Below, in pieces: positions 5,943 to 6,986 of a DNA stretch of 6,986 nucleotides (position 1 is its first letter; each line of letters starts with the position of its first letter). A model generated the notes under the pieces. The model worked only from the letters and a program-made list of their open reading frames with translations, made no database searches and was not told the origin of the DNA. The stretch spans positions 1-6,986 of the forward strand of contig JAEXUU010000225.1 in the NCBI GenBank assembly GCA_023452965.1, written 5' to 3'. Both the position numbers and the translations under genes were made by a program. This DNA is from Pseudomonadota bacterium (GTDB taxonomy: Bacteria > Pseudomonadota > Alphaproteobacteria > Rhizobiales > Beijerinckiaceae).

Positions 5943-6986
5943 ATGACGACGATGGCAGATGAGCGGCACCGGCTGCTGGAGTGGCTCGACGCGGAGCGCG
6001 ACGAGATCATCGACCTGCTGCGTGCGCTGCTGCGGGAGCGCGGGCCGAACCCGCCGGGAGACACGCGCTCGACCGCGGATGTCGTGCGCGGCTACCTGAA
6101 TGCCCGTGGGCTCGACCACCGCATCATTTCCCCGCATCCCGAGATGCCGAATATCGTCGCCAGTTTCGAGGGCGGCAATTCCGGCCGGCATCTCGTGCTG
6201 AACGGCCATCTCGACGTCTTCCCGGTCGCGCCGGACCTCACCGGCTGGACGAAGGATCCGTGGGGCGCCGAGATCGCCGACGGCAAGATCTACGGGCGCG
6301 GCGCCTGCGACATGAAGCCGGGCACGACCGCCTCGATCGTGACCTACGCCATGCTGCATCGCCTGCGCGAGAGCTTGGGCGGGCGGCTGACCCTGACCTG
6401 CGTCTCGGACGAAGAGACCTTCGGGCCCTGGGGCGCACGCTACCTGATGGAGCACCACCCGGAAGTGCATGGCGACTGCCTGCTGAACGGCGAGCCGGGC
6501 GGCCCGGAATCGATCCGCTACGGCGAGCGCGGCCCGCTCTGGATCGCCTTCACCCTGCGGGCCAAGGGCGCACACGGCGCCTATGTCCACGCGACCGACA
6601 GCGCGACCAAGCTCGCCATGCGCCTCGCGACGGAGCTCGAGAGCCTGACCGAGATCGAGGCGCCGCTCTCGCACAATCTGCAGCGCGCCATCGAGCAGAG
6701 CCGGCCGGTGATGGACCGGATGATGGGCGAAGGCGCCGGCGGGCTGGTGAACCGGGTGACCCTGAATATCGGCACGATCCAGGGCGGCGAGAAGGTCAAC
6801 ATGATCCCGTCGCACTGCACCTTCCAGGCGGATTTCCGCCTGCCGGTCGGCATGAGCAAGGCCGATCTCCTGCCGAAGATCGCCGAGATCGCCGCCCGCT
6901 ACCCGCAGGCCAGCTGGGAGGTGGTCGGCGGCGACGAGCCGTCCTGGTGCGATCCCGACCATGAGATGGTGGCGATCATCCAGAAG
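5943..6986 (+). CDS. M20-family metallohydrolase, ArgE/DapE type (3' end outside window)
   Basis: An uninterrupted frame of 348 codons runs from ATG 5943 to the last base of the window; the C-terminus is missing. Family members are zinc- or cobalt-dependent amidohydrolases that cleave N-acyl amino acids, carbamoyl compounds or peptides in the cytoplasm. The visible active-site set is complete for this part: H89 and D91 in NGHLDVF (metal ligand and its partner), bridging D123 in GRGACDMKPG, catalytic E157 and metal ligand E158 in SDEETFG, and metal ligand E184 in LNGEPGG. The lid/dimerisation domain begins near residue 195 and carries H211 in KGAHGAYVH, matching the 'GxxxHxAxxH' element whose histidine completes the neighbouring active site. 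The second metal-ligand histidine near the C-terminus lies beyond the window. It resembles acetylornithine deacetylase/succinyl-diaminopimelate desuccinylase homologues, but its place in a catabolic operon argues against a biosynthetic role. Likely it removes an acyl or carbamoyl group in the same pathway. Confidence 0.9.
   Translation, partial: MTTMADERHRLLEWLDAERDEIIDLLRALLRERGPNPPGDTRSTADVVRGYLNARGLDHRIISPHPEMPNIVASFEGGNSGRHLVLNGHLDVFPVAPDLTGWTKDPWGAEIADGKIYGRGACDMKPGTTASIVTYAMLHRLRESLGGRLTLTCVSDEETFGPWGARYLMEHHPEVHGDCLLNGEPGGPESIRYGERGPLWIAFTLRAKGAHGAYVHATDSATKLAMRLATELESLTEIEAPLSHNLQRAIEQSRPVMDRMMGEGAGGLVNRVTLNIGTIQGGEKVNMIPSHCTFQADFRLPVGMSKADLLPKIAEIAARYPQASWEVVGGDEPSWCDPDHEMVAIIQK

Noticed and set aside
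5592..6962. Long minus-strand open frame (456 codons) opposite the M20 gene
   Set aside because: It is the antisense shadow of the oxidase end and the M20 gene. It shows no motifs and has biased GC-rich composition.
5981..6964. Plus-strand open frame (327 codons) overlapping the M20 gene in another frame
   Set aside because: The frame starting at 5943 carries all expected M20 active-site residues to the window end. The other frame gives Arg/Pro/Ala-rich sequence typical of a shifted reading of GC-rich DNA.

Overview
The window looks like ordinary chromosomal DNA from a GC-rich proteobacterium. It reads as roughly two-thirds G+C, with strong G/C preference at third codon positions, dense same-strand gene packing and Shine-Dalgarno sites. 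The gene set and protein style suggest an alphaproteobacterium, perhaps a Hyphomicrobiales genus such as Bosea or Mesorhizobium. This placement is inference and cannot be settled from the sequence alone.

All real genes lie on the + strand and appear to form one operon cut by both window edges. From left to right they are: the C-terminal part of a periplasmic solute-binding protein (1-378); an ABC ATPase of the spermidine/putrescine (PotA) type (435-1577); two inner-membrane permeases of the PotB and PotC types (1574-2482 and 2482-3294); an M24/creatinase-fold protein that appears to have lost the metal ligands of that fold (GTG start, 3329-4489); an FAD-dependent amine oxidase of the DAO superfamily, related to PuuB-type enzymes (4541-5851); and an M20-family metallohydrolase whose C-terminus lies beyond the window (5943-6986). 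The transporter genes are tightly coupled: the ATPase and first permease overlap as ATGA, and the two permeases overlap as TGATG. The three enzyme genes are separated by 34, 51 and 91 bases, and each has a recognisable ribosome binding site.

The layout suggests an uptake-and-catabolism module. A small cationic or zwitterionic nitrogen compound would be bound in the periplasm, pumped in by the ABC importer, and processed in the cytoplasm by two amide- or amidine-directed hydrolases and a flavin amine oxidase. The substrate is not known. Polyamines, gamma-glutamyl-polyamines, ectoine-like or creatine-like compounds and modified amino acids all fit the pieces. No complete known pathway (Puu, ectoine Doe/Eut, or creatine degradation) is present here.

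Three of the spacers between genes contain inverted repeats. The strongest, a 10-bp GC hairpin, lies between the binding-protein and ATPase genes, where such elements often set different expression levels for the binding protein and the membrane components. I saw no tRNA, rRNA, CRISPR array, insertion sequence, phage gene or Rho-independent terminator. I did not find a clearly new system. The most unusual points are the ligand-poor M24 protein and the unassigned combination of catabolic enzymes around it.
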